Assembly: GCA_964544115.1 (NCBI GenBank)
Contig: CAZJBP010000089.1
Coordinates: 1 to 15,480, forward strand
Length of the DNA: 15,480 bases
Direction of reading: 5' to 3'
Source: CAZJBP01 sp964544115
GTDB taxonomy: Bacteria > Verrucomicrobiota > Kiritimatiellia > UBA8416 > JADHWI01
Shown here one piece after another: positions 8,701 through 14,287 of this stretch (positions are counted from its first letter, which is position 1; the number at the start of each line of letters is the position of its first letter). Under the pieces are notes generated by a model, which saw only the letters and a program-made list of their open reading frames with translations, had not been told where the DNA came from and did no database searches. The position numbers were made by a program, and so were the translations under genes.

Positions 8701-9060
8701 TCAGAAGGGGATGCCGTCAACGCCCTCGGCCTCATCGGCAGGCTCGAGATCATCTTCGGGGGCCTTCTTGCCGTCGCCCGCTTCGCCTTCGGGCCGGGTG
8801 ATTCGCCAGGCCTGGAGGTTGACGAAATAGCGGCCGTTGTACTCGCTGCCGCGGAGGTTGAAGCGGACCGTCACCCGGTCGCCCTCTTTCAGGCCGTCCA
8901 GCAGCGCACAGCGGTCCTTGATGCACTCGATCTTCACGTGCTGCGGATAGTCCTCCTCGGAGGTCACGACGAACTCGCGCTTCGTGAACCCGCTGGGGAA
9001 CGTCTGCGGCTCGGCGATCAGTTTGATCGTCCCGGTCATCTCGTAGCTGTTGCCTGCCAC
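8701..9060 (-). CDS. DUF3127 OB-fold protein with SSB-like acidic tail
   Basis: A 119-residue protein of the DUF3127 family, a single-stranded-DNA-binding-protein-like OB fold; function in the family is not established. Seen: MTGTIKLIAEPQTFPSGFTKREFVV (in two parts, 8-32), VKIECIKDRCALLDGLKEGD (42-61) and VRFNLRGSEYNGRYFVNLQAWRI (65-87), followed by an acidic linker ending in GVDGIPF, which resembles the DDIPF tip SSB uses to recruit partners. The GTG start at 9058-9060 is chosen because AGGAGG (9068-9073) lies exactly 7 bases upstream; the longer open frame has no such site. It is upstream of the TonB receptor by 39 bp. Confidence 0.85.
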   Translation of the reverse strand: MAGNSYEMTGTIKLIAEPQTFPSGFTKREFVVTSEEDYPQHVKIECIKDRCALLDGLKEGDRVTVRFNLRGSEYNGRYFVNLQAWRITRPEGEAGDGKKAPEDDLEPADEAEGVDGIPF

Positions 9061-9100
9061 CGTTGCGCCTCCTGAAAGAGCTCTTGAATTGAAGGGCGGC

Positions 9101-9128
9101 ATTATCAACGCCCCGCGCCCGAAAGCAA
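9101..9128 (-). promoter_or_regulatory. Promoter of the DUF3127 gene
   Basis: On the minus strand TTGCTT (9123-9128) and GATAAT (9101-9106) are separated by 16 bp, about 40 bp upstream of the GTG start. The -10 matches the consensus at five of six positions. A palindrome AAGAGCTCTT (9076-9085) lies in the short leader before the ribosome site. The promoter sits between the last attC-like site and the gene, so the gene would be expressed independently of the cassette array. Confidence 0.5.
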
Positions 9129-9144
9129 GCGCGGAACCGGAACG

Positions 9145-9221
9145 AGCAGACGCCGGCGGTGACGCCGCTCAGGCAGACGCGAGGCGGCGGTGTGAGCTAG
9201 CGTCCACCGGCCTTGTTGGCA
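9145..9221 (-). repeat. attC-like site, end of cassette array (R' box decayed)
   Basis: Read on the minus strand: R'' box TGCCAAC (9215-9221), 5-base spacer, L'' arm CGGTGGACGC (9200-9209), then L' arm GCGTCACCG (9157-9165). L'' pairs with L' over nine base pairs leaving one extra G unpaired in L'', the hallmark of attC. The stem continues inward with TGAGC/GCTCA (9193-9197 with 9167-9171). The expected GTT box after a 5-6-base spacer reads GTCTGCT (9145-9151), so the terminal box is degenerate. The site follows the small membrane-protein gene ending at 9239. Confidence 0.55.
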
Positions 9222-9238
9222 AGCTCCCCTCCGCCATT

Positions 9239-9559
9239 CTACTTCATGTATTGCACCCATTCGCTGGAGAGCATTTGGCTCGTTCCCAGGACAAGTGCGA
9301 GGCAACAAGCCACTCCTGCGGCCACGGCCAATGCTGCGCCCATCACGCTGCCGACTCCAGACCTGCAGACAACAACGAGTACTGCGATCCACGACACGAG
9401 GGCGATTGCGGGCAGTCCGGGGAAGATGAAAACCATAACCGGGATGACCAACTCCATCCTTGGTGGCATCCATGCGACAGCTTGCCCGAGCAGCAGCGGC
9501 ATCGCGCTGAGCAGCAGGCAGAGCAGCGATCGCCTAGTGCCGTATTCGTTCATCATCAT
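9239..9559 (-). CDS. Small hypothetical integral membrane protein
   Basis: A 106-residue protein of unknown function. Three hydrophobic stretches are visible: about 11-30, 35-62 and 68-92, the last rich in Gly/Ala/Val. The C-terminus (SSEWVQYMK) is short and polar. Three ATGs in a row open the frame; any could be used and no strong ribosome site is present. It starts 5 bases after the stop of the lipoprotein gene at 9565-10041, so the two are almost certainly co-transcribed and translationally coupled. It lies in the less GC-rich cassette region. Confidence 0.65.
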   Translation of the reverse strand: MMMNEYGTRRSLLCLLLSAMPLLLGQAVAWMPPRMELVIPVMVFIFPGLPAIALVSWIAVLVVVCRSGVGSVMGAALAVAAGVACCLALVLGTSQMLSSEWVQYMK

Positions 9560-9564
9560 TGCCG

Positions 9565-10041
9565 TCAGTGCTGAGGATCGGCGAGCTTGCGAGCCGTATC
9601 CTCGGGCACCTTGTTGGCCGTTGCTCGTGCCTGCTGTCCCAGTTCTCTGTCGATTTGGCTCACTAAGTCACGCGGTGAGTGTGCCCGCAGTTGTGGGCGT
9701 GCCCCAAAGTGATCAACCACGTACCATTTCTGTCCATCCTCTGAATCCCAACAAAGAATAGGAATGCACCTTACTTCTGCGCCGTGAATGAGGAGAAGGC
9801 GCCCAATGTCCGTGGCATTGGTTGGAATCTGAATTGCAGAGCCCGACACAAAGGTGGCGTGAAAGAAAGCTTGGCATTGGCTTGGATCGCCATCCCTCAG
9901 TCGGGTCATCTGTGTCGTACCCATCGGCTGGGTGTAAGCATACGAGTACCCACTGGAGTCGTTGTTCCCCAGGTGCCGTCCTGGCGTCTTGCACCCTGCC
10001 GTGATCAGTGCGGCAAGTAGTAGTGTCGCGGTCCGTTTCAG
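9565..10041 (-). CDS. Hypothetical lipoprotein, probable CTG start
   Basis: A 158-residue predicted lipoprotein. The frame is open to an ATG at 10113, but the signal peptide begins at a CTG (10039-10041) placed 6 bases after a perfect GAGGAG (10048-10053): (M)KRTATLLLAALITAGCK, with lipobox cysteine C17. The longer reading would put 24 extra residues in front of the signal peptide and overlap the previous gene's stop. After the lipobox comes a glycine/serine/tyrosine-rich linker, then a domain with WDSEDGQKWYVVDHFGARP and a charged C-terminal helix. No family recognised. Confidence 0.65.
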   Translation of the reverse strand: MKRTATLLLAALITAGCKTPGRHLGNNDSSGYSYAYTQPMGTTQMTRLRDGDPSQCQAFFHATFVSGSAIQIPTNATDIGRLLLIHGAEVRCIPILCWDSEDGQKWYVVDHFGARPQLRAHSPRDLVSQIDRELGQQARATANKVPEDTARKLADPQH

Positions 10042-10065
10042 TGCTATCTCCTCGGCGTCAGCACT

Positions 10066-10091
10066 GAGGCGCGCGGGCACCGCGTCGCCTC
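10066..10091 (-). repeat. Hairpin with one unpaired base, possible remnant of an attC site
   Basis: On the minus strand GAGGCGACGC (10082-10091) pairs with GCGCGCCTC (10066-10074) leaving one A unpaired in the first arm, loop of seven bases. Upstream of it, 5 bases after the stop of the gene ending at 10110, is ATCCAAG, one base different from ATCCAAC, which is the box predicted from the GTTGGAT at the start of this cassette. No GTT box is found on the other side. A degenerate attC is one reading; a plain intergenic hairpin is the other. Confidence 0.3.
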
Positions 10092-10109
10092 CGGTGCCTT
10101 GGATGCTCC

Positions 10110-10961
10110 TCATTGCCGTTTCTTCATCCTGAAGGTGATCTCATCGGGCACTGCAACGCCATGCAGGAACTCAACGGACATCGTGTCCGACATCAGGTTT
10201 GAGAACGAAAGCGTGTATGTGACCGTGCCATTGTCAAGTTCGGGGTGGTGCCAGACAAGTTGAGATGGGTCCAGATTGCTGCCGGAGTGAGAGCCATTGC
10301 CGGAACTCGAAGGGCCGCGGGAAGTCGTAGCCATCGTGTAGGAACCGCAGAAAGCGTTGGTGAGTGTTCCGTCCAGCAATAGGATGTGGGCAGTCAGGAC
10401 AGGGCGACCTTCGATGGCTCTTTGACTGCGCTGGGACAGGAGCGTCTCCTGCTCAGAAATGAAGCCGGGCCACTCCGCGCCTGAAACCCACTCCGGCCCC
10501 CAGTTTACACGGAGGACTTGCCTCCCTCCACCCCGCGTTCTATCGCCGTTGTGACCGAGAGGTTCCTTGCACCAGAGCAGGCCGAGTTTCCGATCGTCTG
10601 CTTTGGTCAGTCCCTCGACGTAGCGCCAGCCACATGAATCAGGCTCCAACAAACCGCCCGCCTTCAGAATGGCCTCGGTTTTGTCTGGGGGTACGGTCAT
10701 TCCGCTGAGTGTGTAGGCATCAACGTATCCGCCCCTATACAAGAGCGACAAGGATGCCTCGGGCGTTGCTTCGCCTGATGGATACCGCCCATCATGCTCA
10801 TCAGCATAGCGATCCAAGGCGAACATCATCCAGGTGATACAGCAATGGCTGCGTCCGTAAGGGACCTTCCAGCGCCAATATGCGCGCAACCCAATAGCGC
10901 CCCCTGCGATCATGGCCACAAGGACGAGAAGCACGACTTTAGTTGTCTTTCGCAAGTTCAT
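10110..10961 (-). CDS. Hypothetical membrane-anchored, prepilin-like protein
   Basis: A 283-residue protein with an N-terminal hydrophobic anchor (about 8-26) after a positively charged start. The segment following it, MMFALDRYADEHDGRYPSG (45-63), resembles the helix-to-loop junction of pseudopilin/DUF1559-like proteins common in PVC bacteria, and LLWCKEPLGHNGDRTRGGG followed by a strand resembles their later His-Gly region. The canonical prepilin peptidase motif (G-F-T-L-x-E) is absent, so processing as a pilin is not supported. A Ser/Gly-rich linker lies near 210-225. The ATG at 10961 is preferred over the TTG at 10973, which lies inside the recombination box GTTGGAT. Confidence 0.6.
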   Translation of the reverse strand: MNLRKTTKVVLLVLVAMIAGGAIGLRAYWRWKVPYGRSHCCITWMMFALDRYADEHDGRYPSGEATPEASLSLLYRGGYVDAYTLSGMTVPPDKTEAILKAGGLLEPDSCGWRYVEGLTKADDRKLGLLWCKEPLGHNGDRTRGGGRQVLRVNWGPEWVSGAEWPGFISEQETLLSQRSQRAIEGRPVLTAHILLLDGTLTNAFCGSYTMATTSRGPSSSGNGSHSGSNLDPSQLVWHHPELDNGTVTYTLSFSNLMSDTMSVEFLHGVAVPDEITFRMKKRQ

Positions 10962-10967
10962 TCCCGC

Positions 10968-11032
10968 ATCCAACGGTGCAGTTGAGGGTTTCGGCGCGTT
11001 AGCGACGAATACCTTCCGACTGCTGGTTTGGG
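10968..11032 (-). repeat. attC-like site between two cassettes
   Basis: Minus-strand order: R'' CCCAAAC (11026-11032), L'' arm (11011-11023), L' arm (10978-10989), R' GTTGGAT (10968-10974), the last a perfect GTTRRRY box. The arms pair over 12 positions (two G-T) with one extra base, 11016, unpaired in L''. The site begins 14 bases after the stop codon at 11047. R'' and R' pair only imperfectly, as expected if they come from neighbouring cassettes. Confidence 0.55.
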
Positions 11033-11046
11033 GTCCTCATACAATC

Positions 11047-11388
11047 CTAGAACATCGGTATTTGCGGGTAGGGACCAAACAGTTTTCCATATACCGCAAT
11101 TGCCTGTGGAATCAGCAATGGTGCAATAGCACAGAGACTGGCCACGTAGAAGAGAAACGGATGCTTTTGCCTGGATTCCCATTCTCTACAAGAGAACATG
11201 AAACCGAGAACGCAAAGTGGCACTGGTATTCCGAACAACAGTGCGCCCCAGACCGCACCAAGGGCCTCCCATCTCGGACCAGCGAAATGCAGCACGTGAC
11301 TCTTGGGAAGAAGCCATAGGCAATGCCACAGTGCTGACACAGCCACAACGATGATGGCCTGCGTTCTCGCTTGAATGTCCTTCTTCAT
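11047..11388 (-). CDS. Hypothetical integral membrane protein
   Basis: A 113-residue protein with three predicted membrane helices: about 10-27 (QAIIVVAVSALWHCLWLL), 41-68 (AVWGALLFGIPVPLCVLG region) and 80-101 (FYVASLCAIAPLLIPQ region). A charged loop SCREWESRQKHP separates helices two and three. The ATG at 11388 is chosen over the open-frame start at 11409, which overlaps the previous gene and the recombination site. It is the only gene of its putative cassette. No family recognised. Confidence 0.65.
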   Translation of the reverse strand: MKKDIQARTQAIIVVAVSALWHCLWLLPKSHVLHFAGPRWEALGAVWGALLFGIPVPLCVLGFMFSCREWESRQKHPFLFYVASLCAIAPLLIPQAIAVYGKLFGPYPQIPMF

Positions 11389-11397
11389 TATGACTTC

Positions 11398-11497
11398 ACT
11401 GAACGTCACGGCTGAGCTTCCCGGAACCCCGGCGCGGCACGTGCGTACGCAGGTGGCGTGCCGCGGGTGAAGGGTAAGCTCGAGCCGATTGTTCGCT
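11398..11497 (-). repeat. attC-like site, clearest example in the array
   Basis: Minus-strand order: R'' AGCGAAC (11491-11497), 5-base spacer, L'' GCTCGAGCTTACCC (11472-11485), inner stem GCGGCACG (11457-11464) with CGTGCCGC (11434-11441), L' GGGAAGCTCAGC (11411-11422), 6-base spacer, R' GTTCAGT (11398-11404). L'' pairs with L' over 12 base pairs with two single bases (11475 and 11482) left unpaired in L''. Spacer sizes, box order and extrahelical bases are those of integron attC sites. Confidence 0.75.
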
Positions 11498-12077
11498 CCG
11501 ATTTTGCTGAATCATCTCCAAACATGTCCACATGGAACCAACCGAGAAAGAAATCGAGCAGTTCTCCCGGGTTGAATCCGAGTCTGAGCCCACCCCCCAA
11601 TGCAATAACACCTTCGACTTGTGTATAGTATGAGGCTCCGGCTGTAGGCTGCTTTCGCTGGGCTTCTATAAATGGCGCTGGGATTGCTAGGATAAAGGGG
11701 ATCACCTCGAATGTCGGAGTGCGAGAATCAATCGACTTAAGCCTTGGGCCAGTGACATCTGTTTCGAAATGATCACCTCCGCAGAAGACGACCGTACAAT
11801 CGCCTTTTAAGTCCCCACTCCGGAATATCTTCCTTCCTTTATAGATTCCGACGTCACCGCCGCGCACACCCAGCGAATCCTGGTAATAGCTAAGCCCGGC
11901 GACGAGAGGACCTACACGAGCTTTCACGCCGGCGCCAACTCCAACAGTCGCAGTGAAGATATCACCAGCGTCACGCGCTCTATTGCCCAAGTACCCCGGC
12001 GTTGAACATCCGGCGCAGAGGGCAGATATCCCCACCCCCATGAGTTGCACGAGTAGCGCTGTACGAAGTCGTCGCAT
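11406..12077 (-). CDS. Hypothetical lipoprotein, C-terminus encoded inside the attC-like site
   Basis: A 223-residue predicted lipoprotein: charged N-terminus MRRLR, hydrophobic core, and lipobox-like ALCAGC with C24. After it comes GYLGNRARDAGDIFTATVG and a Gly/Val-rich segment (GVGAGVKARVGPLVAGL), which suggests alternating strands of a membrane-facing beta structure; later segments (FEVIPFILAIPAPF, GVIALGGGLRLGFN) look similar. The start at 12077 follows AGGA; in-frame ATGs upstream (12104, 12128) are less likely. The last 30 residues are read through the recombination site 11398-11497, so the original stop may have been lost or the frame shifted. Confidence 0.65.
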   Translation of the reverse strand: MRRLRTALLVQLMGVGISALCAGCSTPGYLGNRARDAGDIFTATVGVGAGVKARVGPLVAGLSYYQDSLGVRGGDVGIYKGRKIFRSGDLKGDCTVVFCGGDHFETDVTGPRLKSIDSRTPTFEVIPFILAIPAPFIEAQRKQPTAGASYYTQVEGVIALGGGLRLGFNPGELLDFFLGWFHVDMFGDDSAKSERTIGSSLPFTRGTPPAYARAAPGFREAQP

Positions 12078-12113
12078 GTGTGTCCCAATCCTGATCGGTT
12101 TCATAGTGTGAGA

Positions 12114-12170
12114 GCAGAACGGCATCATGGTGGCGAGCTTGCGAGCCTACCATGCACGCCGATGTTCTGC
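12114..12170 (-). repeat. attC-like site between two cassettes
   Basis: Minus-strand order: R'' GCAGAAC (12164-12170), L'' arm (12145-12160), 10-base loop, L' arm (12121-12134), R' GTTCTGC (12114-12120). The R boxes are perfectly complementary. The arms pair as GGC, T, ACCATG and GCC blocks with two single bases (12148 and 12155) unpaired in L'' and one mismatch. The site begins 3 bases past the stop codon (12173-12175) of the upstream gene. Confidence 0.7.
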
Positions 12171-12172
12171 AC

Positions 12173-12919
12173 CTATTGATCCATCTCCACTTCCAGTCTG
12201 TACTGAAGATTGGTCTCCGTCAGGTCGATGCCATAACGAGAGGGATAGTGTCGATCTGCAAAGGCGAGGATCGATATTCGCTGGGGCGTGGGGTGACCGT
12301 AGGACACGCTTCGCTGCCGGCCAAGGAACACGATGTCTGAAGACCCAGTGACAGGCACGGCCAAGGAGAAGCCACCGTCTACGTCCGTCTCGATGTCGTA
12401 GATCGTCGTGAGCGGTTCATCATCACACATCATCGCATATCGGGTGCAGACCAAGGAGATGCGCCTGATCGGCTTTCCGGTACTCCGAGAACGGGAACGG
12501 CCTTTCAGCACGATTGTTGTCGATCCATCCCCATGCCCCCGGGGTGCGAACACGACCTCCCTATCGCCGTAGACGGGACTATGGTAAGTGATGTCTCCAA
12601 GGATGCCAAGCGCGTCTCTCAGCCGAATCTCCTGGGCGCGGAAGGTAATGTGGGGGAAGTCGCCATCGCGCAATGAACTGTCGTCGCCGTCCGCGATGCT
12701 CAGTCTGATCTCTGGCGATCCCGTAGCATTGGCCAATTCCTCAAGCGCAATGAGGACTTGGGGCAATGGAGTGTTTGAGAAGGCCATGGTCGGAATGACT
12801 CGATCCCACGGTGAGTCTGCTGACTCAGGTGGCTTGAGGTTCCACCCGTTATCGAGAGTGGCGCAACCCGCAACTGCCAGGAAGATCGCCGTTACAAGTC
12901 CGAAAGAATGTTTCCACAT
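12173..12919 (-). CDS. Hypothetical lipoprotein with STN-like and carboxypeptidase-regulatory-like regions
   Basis: A 248-residue predicted lipoprotein: MWKHSFGLVTAIFLAVAGC with lipobox VAGC and C19. Residues about 42-112 (IPTMAFSNTPLPQVLIALEE, then ITFRAQEIRLRDALGILGD) resemble the short secretin/TonB N-terminal (STN-type) module. The C-terminal half contains VLKGRSRSRSTGKPIRRISL and ETDVDGGFSLAVP, the pattern of carboxypeptidase-regulatory-like Ig folds that insert after a TonB or surface signal. The ATG at 12917-12919 follows AGAGG; the longer open frame to 13108 crosses the recombination site. Role unknown; both module assignments are by pattern only. Confidence 0.65.
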   Translation of the reverse strand: MWKHSFGLVTAIFLAVAGCATLDNGWNLKPPESADSPWDRVIPTMAFSNTPLPQVLIALEELANATGSPEIRLSIADGDDSSLRDGDFPHITFRAQEIRLRDALGILGDITYHSPVYGDREVVFAPRGHGDGSTTIVLKGRSRSRSTGKPIRRISLVCTRYAMMCDDEPLTTIYDIETDVDGGFSLAVPVTGSSDIVFLGRQRSVSYGHPTPQRISILAFADRHYPSRYGIDLTETNLQYRLEVEMDQ

Positions 12920-12933
12920 CTTCCATGCCTCTC

Positions 12934-12994
12934 GCACAACGGGCCACGTGTCCTGCGCGGCTTTAGACGCGTACGGACGACGTGGGTGTTGGAT
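12934..12994 (-). repeat. attC-like site, end of the first cassette
   Basis: Minus-strand order: R'' ATCCAAC (12988-12994), a perfect RYYYAAC box; L'' CCACGTCGTCC (12975-12985); L' GGACACGTGG (12944-12953); R' GTTGTGC (12934-12940). L'' pairs with L' over ten base pairs with one base (12979) unpaired in L''. It begins 3 bases past the TAG at 12997-12999. Confidence 0.72.
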
Positions 12995-12996
12995 CC

Positions 12997-13392
12997 CTAA
13001 TTCATCAATATTACCACGTTTGTTTGGTTCTGCTGGATGGAGACCTGAGCATGGCCTGCAGTGGGAGACGTGATGGTTCCTCGCCACCTTGGCCCGAGAC
13101 CCACCCATACCATAGAAATCGTGTCATCGGTATTGGTCGAGAGAATTATCAGTGGTGATGTGCCGCGATCTCCCGGCATCTCAGGTGAGTTCTCGGGTTT
13201 CAAGAAGACGTCGGTGACTCGATTGGATGTCGTTAAGTTCCGAATATCTAGGGTGGCACGTACGAACGTGAGACGATCATATTGCCACTGTATTGCGGAA
13301 CTGTGCCCGGCGAACCGAGTCATCCGGTACGCCAAAATAAGTACCACGACACAGAGTACAATGGACATGATCTGTTGTGGGTGTCTTTGCAT
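12997..13392 (-). CDS. Hypothetical membrane-anchored protein
   Basis: A 131-residue protein with a single N-terminal hydrophobic segment (about 9-25, MSIVLCVVVLILAYRM) followed by a probably extracytoplasmic domain of polar beta-rich character (RATLDIRNLTTSNRVTDVF, DTISMVWVGLG, HAQVSIQQNQTNVVILMN). No family recognised. The start at 13392 follows AAGAG; an in-frame ATG at 13368 would still keep the anchor. It lies 30 bp after the stop of the upstream membrane protein gene with no recombination site in between, so the two share one putative cassette. Confidence 0.6.
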   Translation of the reverse strand: MQRHPQQIMSIVLCVVVLILAYRMTRFAGHSSAIQWQYDRLTFVRATLDIRNLTTSNRVTDVFLKPENSPEMPGDRGTSPLIILSTNTDDTISMVWVGLGPRWRGTITSPTAGHAQVSIQQNQTNVVILMN

Positions 13393-13422
13393 TCTTTTGC
13401 TCTTGTTGTGTTGCTCGTCTCA

Positions 13423-13821
13423 TCAGTCTCCGTACCAGGCGATAAACCTCCACGGGTCTATCAACACTAAGATCAACTCAATGAACCAACCCGTCACGAG
13501 GACGATCGAAACGGACCGTAAGTGGCGTCTTGCCTTCAATCCGTAGCATAGGGGAATGCAGATCATCGCGAAGATTGGCATGAACAGGAATCCCGGCATG
13601 ATCAGAAAGACAAACACGTATGGGAAGAAGCACTCCACCAAGAGCGGGAGGTGGACGGAGTCGATCATGGGCACTGGCCAACGCCCAAAACTCACCCGGA
13701 CATACGCGGCAAGACTGTACACGAGCAGAATGCTGACCCACGGAATAGCTGACGCAATCCAAAGCGGTATGGCCAACCACACACGACATGCCCCAGCATT
13801 CTCGTTCGTTTCTGTGCTCAT
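13423..13821 (-). CDS. Hypothetical integral membrane protein, first gene of the cassette array
   Basis: A 132-residue protein with about three hydrophobic regions: 14-40 (WLAIPLWIASAIPWVSILL), 58-94 (a long one, FFPYVFVFLIMPGFLFMPIF and onward) and 102-121 (VSIVLVTGWFIELILVL). The loop ARRHLRS between the last two is positive. The ATG is preceded by GATGAAG, a weak ribosome site. It is the gene nearest the promoter at 13928-13955. Function unknown; no enzyme motif is visible. Confidence 0.62.
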   Translation of the reverse strand: MSTETNENAGACRVWLAIPLWIASAIPWVSILLVYSLAAYVRVSFGRWPVPMIDSVHLPLLVECFFPYVFVFLIMPGFLFMPIFAMICIPLCYGLKARRHLRSVSIVLVTGWFIELILVLIDPWRFIAWYGD

Positions 13822-13927
13822 AAATCTTCATCACAACTTTTGTATCTGGCAACTTGTCTTTTGCTGGGAGGTCCGGCGTCACGTGAGGTCATTGGGGCCC
13901 GCCCGTGATAGCCAGTCTCTGGGTCGG

Positions 13928-13955
13928 ATTGTCCCAGAACCCGGCTCCTTGTCAA
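13928..13955 (-). promoter_or_regulatory. Strong promoter-like sequence reading into the cassette array
   Basis: On the minus strand a perfect -35 TTGACA (13950-13955) is followed after 16 bp by GACAAT (13928-13933), four of six -10 positions. It lies about 107 bp upstream of the first cassette gene and points into the array, the position of a cassette promoter (Pc) in integrons. Confidence 0.5.
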
Positions 13956-14007
13956 GGCAAGCGATTGGATTGTGATGGGCTTGCCCTCCTCGCTTAACGA
14001 CTGAAAG

Positions 14008-14023
14008 GCAACGCGTTGCAACG
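14008..14023. repeat. Overlapping perfect palindromes
   Basis: GCAACGCGTTGC (14008-14019) and CGTTGCAACG (14014-14023) overlap, giving two direct copies of GCAACG separated by four bases. This could be an operator for a symmetric DNA-binding protein; no regulator gene is nearby. Confidence 0.6.
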
Positions 14024-14287
14024 GGTGATGATGCGCGCCATCCCACGCGACGGCGACGCTGGCTGGAAATGCCGCGCGCTCCTCTCTTTGGGAGTACGGG
14101 GGGGAGATGATGTTGGCAAATGCCCGGCTTTTCCCGTGATAGGTCGTGTTTTGTCGATAGCGATGCCGATCACGAAGAGGCAGGGTCGGATGGAGGCAAG
14201 AGGGGCCGGCGATGGGCGGGCCACCCTCCGCCAGCCGCCCGCGGCAGTGGCGGGAGAGGCTTGGGGTTGCCCCGCGGGCCGGCGGTC

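Larger units (their letters stand above)
13822..14287 (-). other. 466-bp gene-free stretch at the right edge of the array
   Basis: No gene is supported here; the open frame that crosses it on the minus strand overlaps the desaturase and lacks coding character. It holds the promoter at 13928-13955, a GTTGTGA box (13831-13837) that could be the first cassette boundary, and overlapping palindromes at 14008-14023. No integrase gene or fragment is seen. The part next to the desaturase (about 14200-14287) is very GC-rich with GGGG-CAA-CCCC type foldback but no terminal T-run. Confidence 0.6.

Noticed and set aside
13838..13920. Full attC before the first cassette gene
   Set aside because: CTGGC/GCCAG can pair but no second GTT box follows at a suitable distance; at most an attI-like edge.
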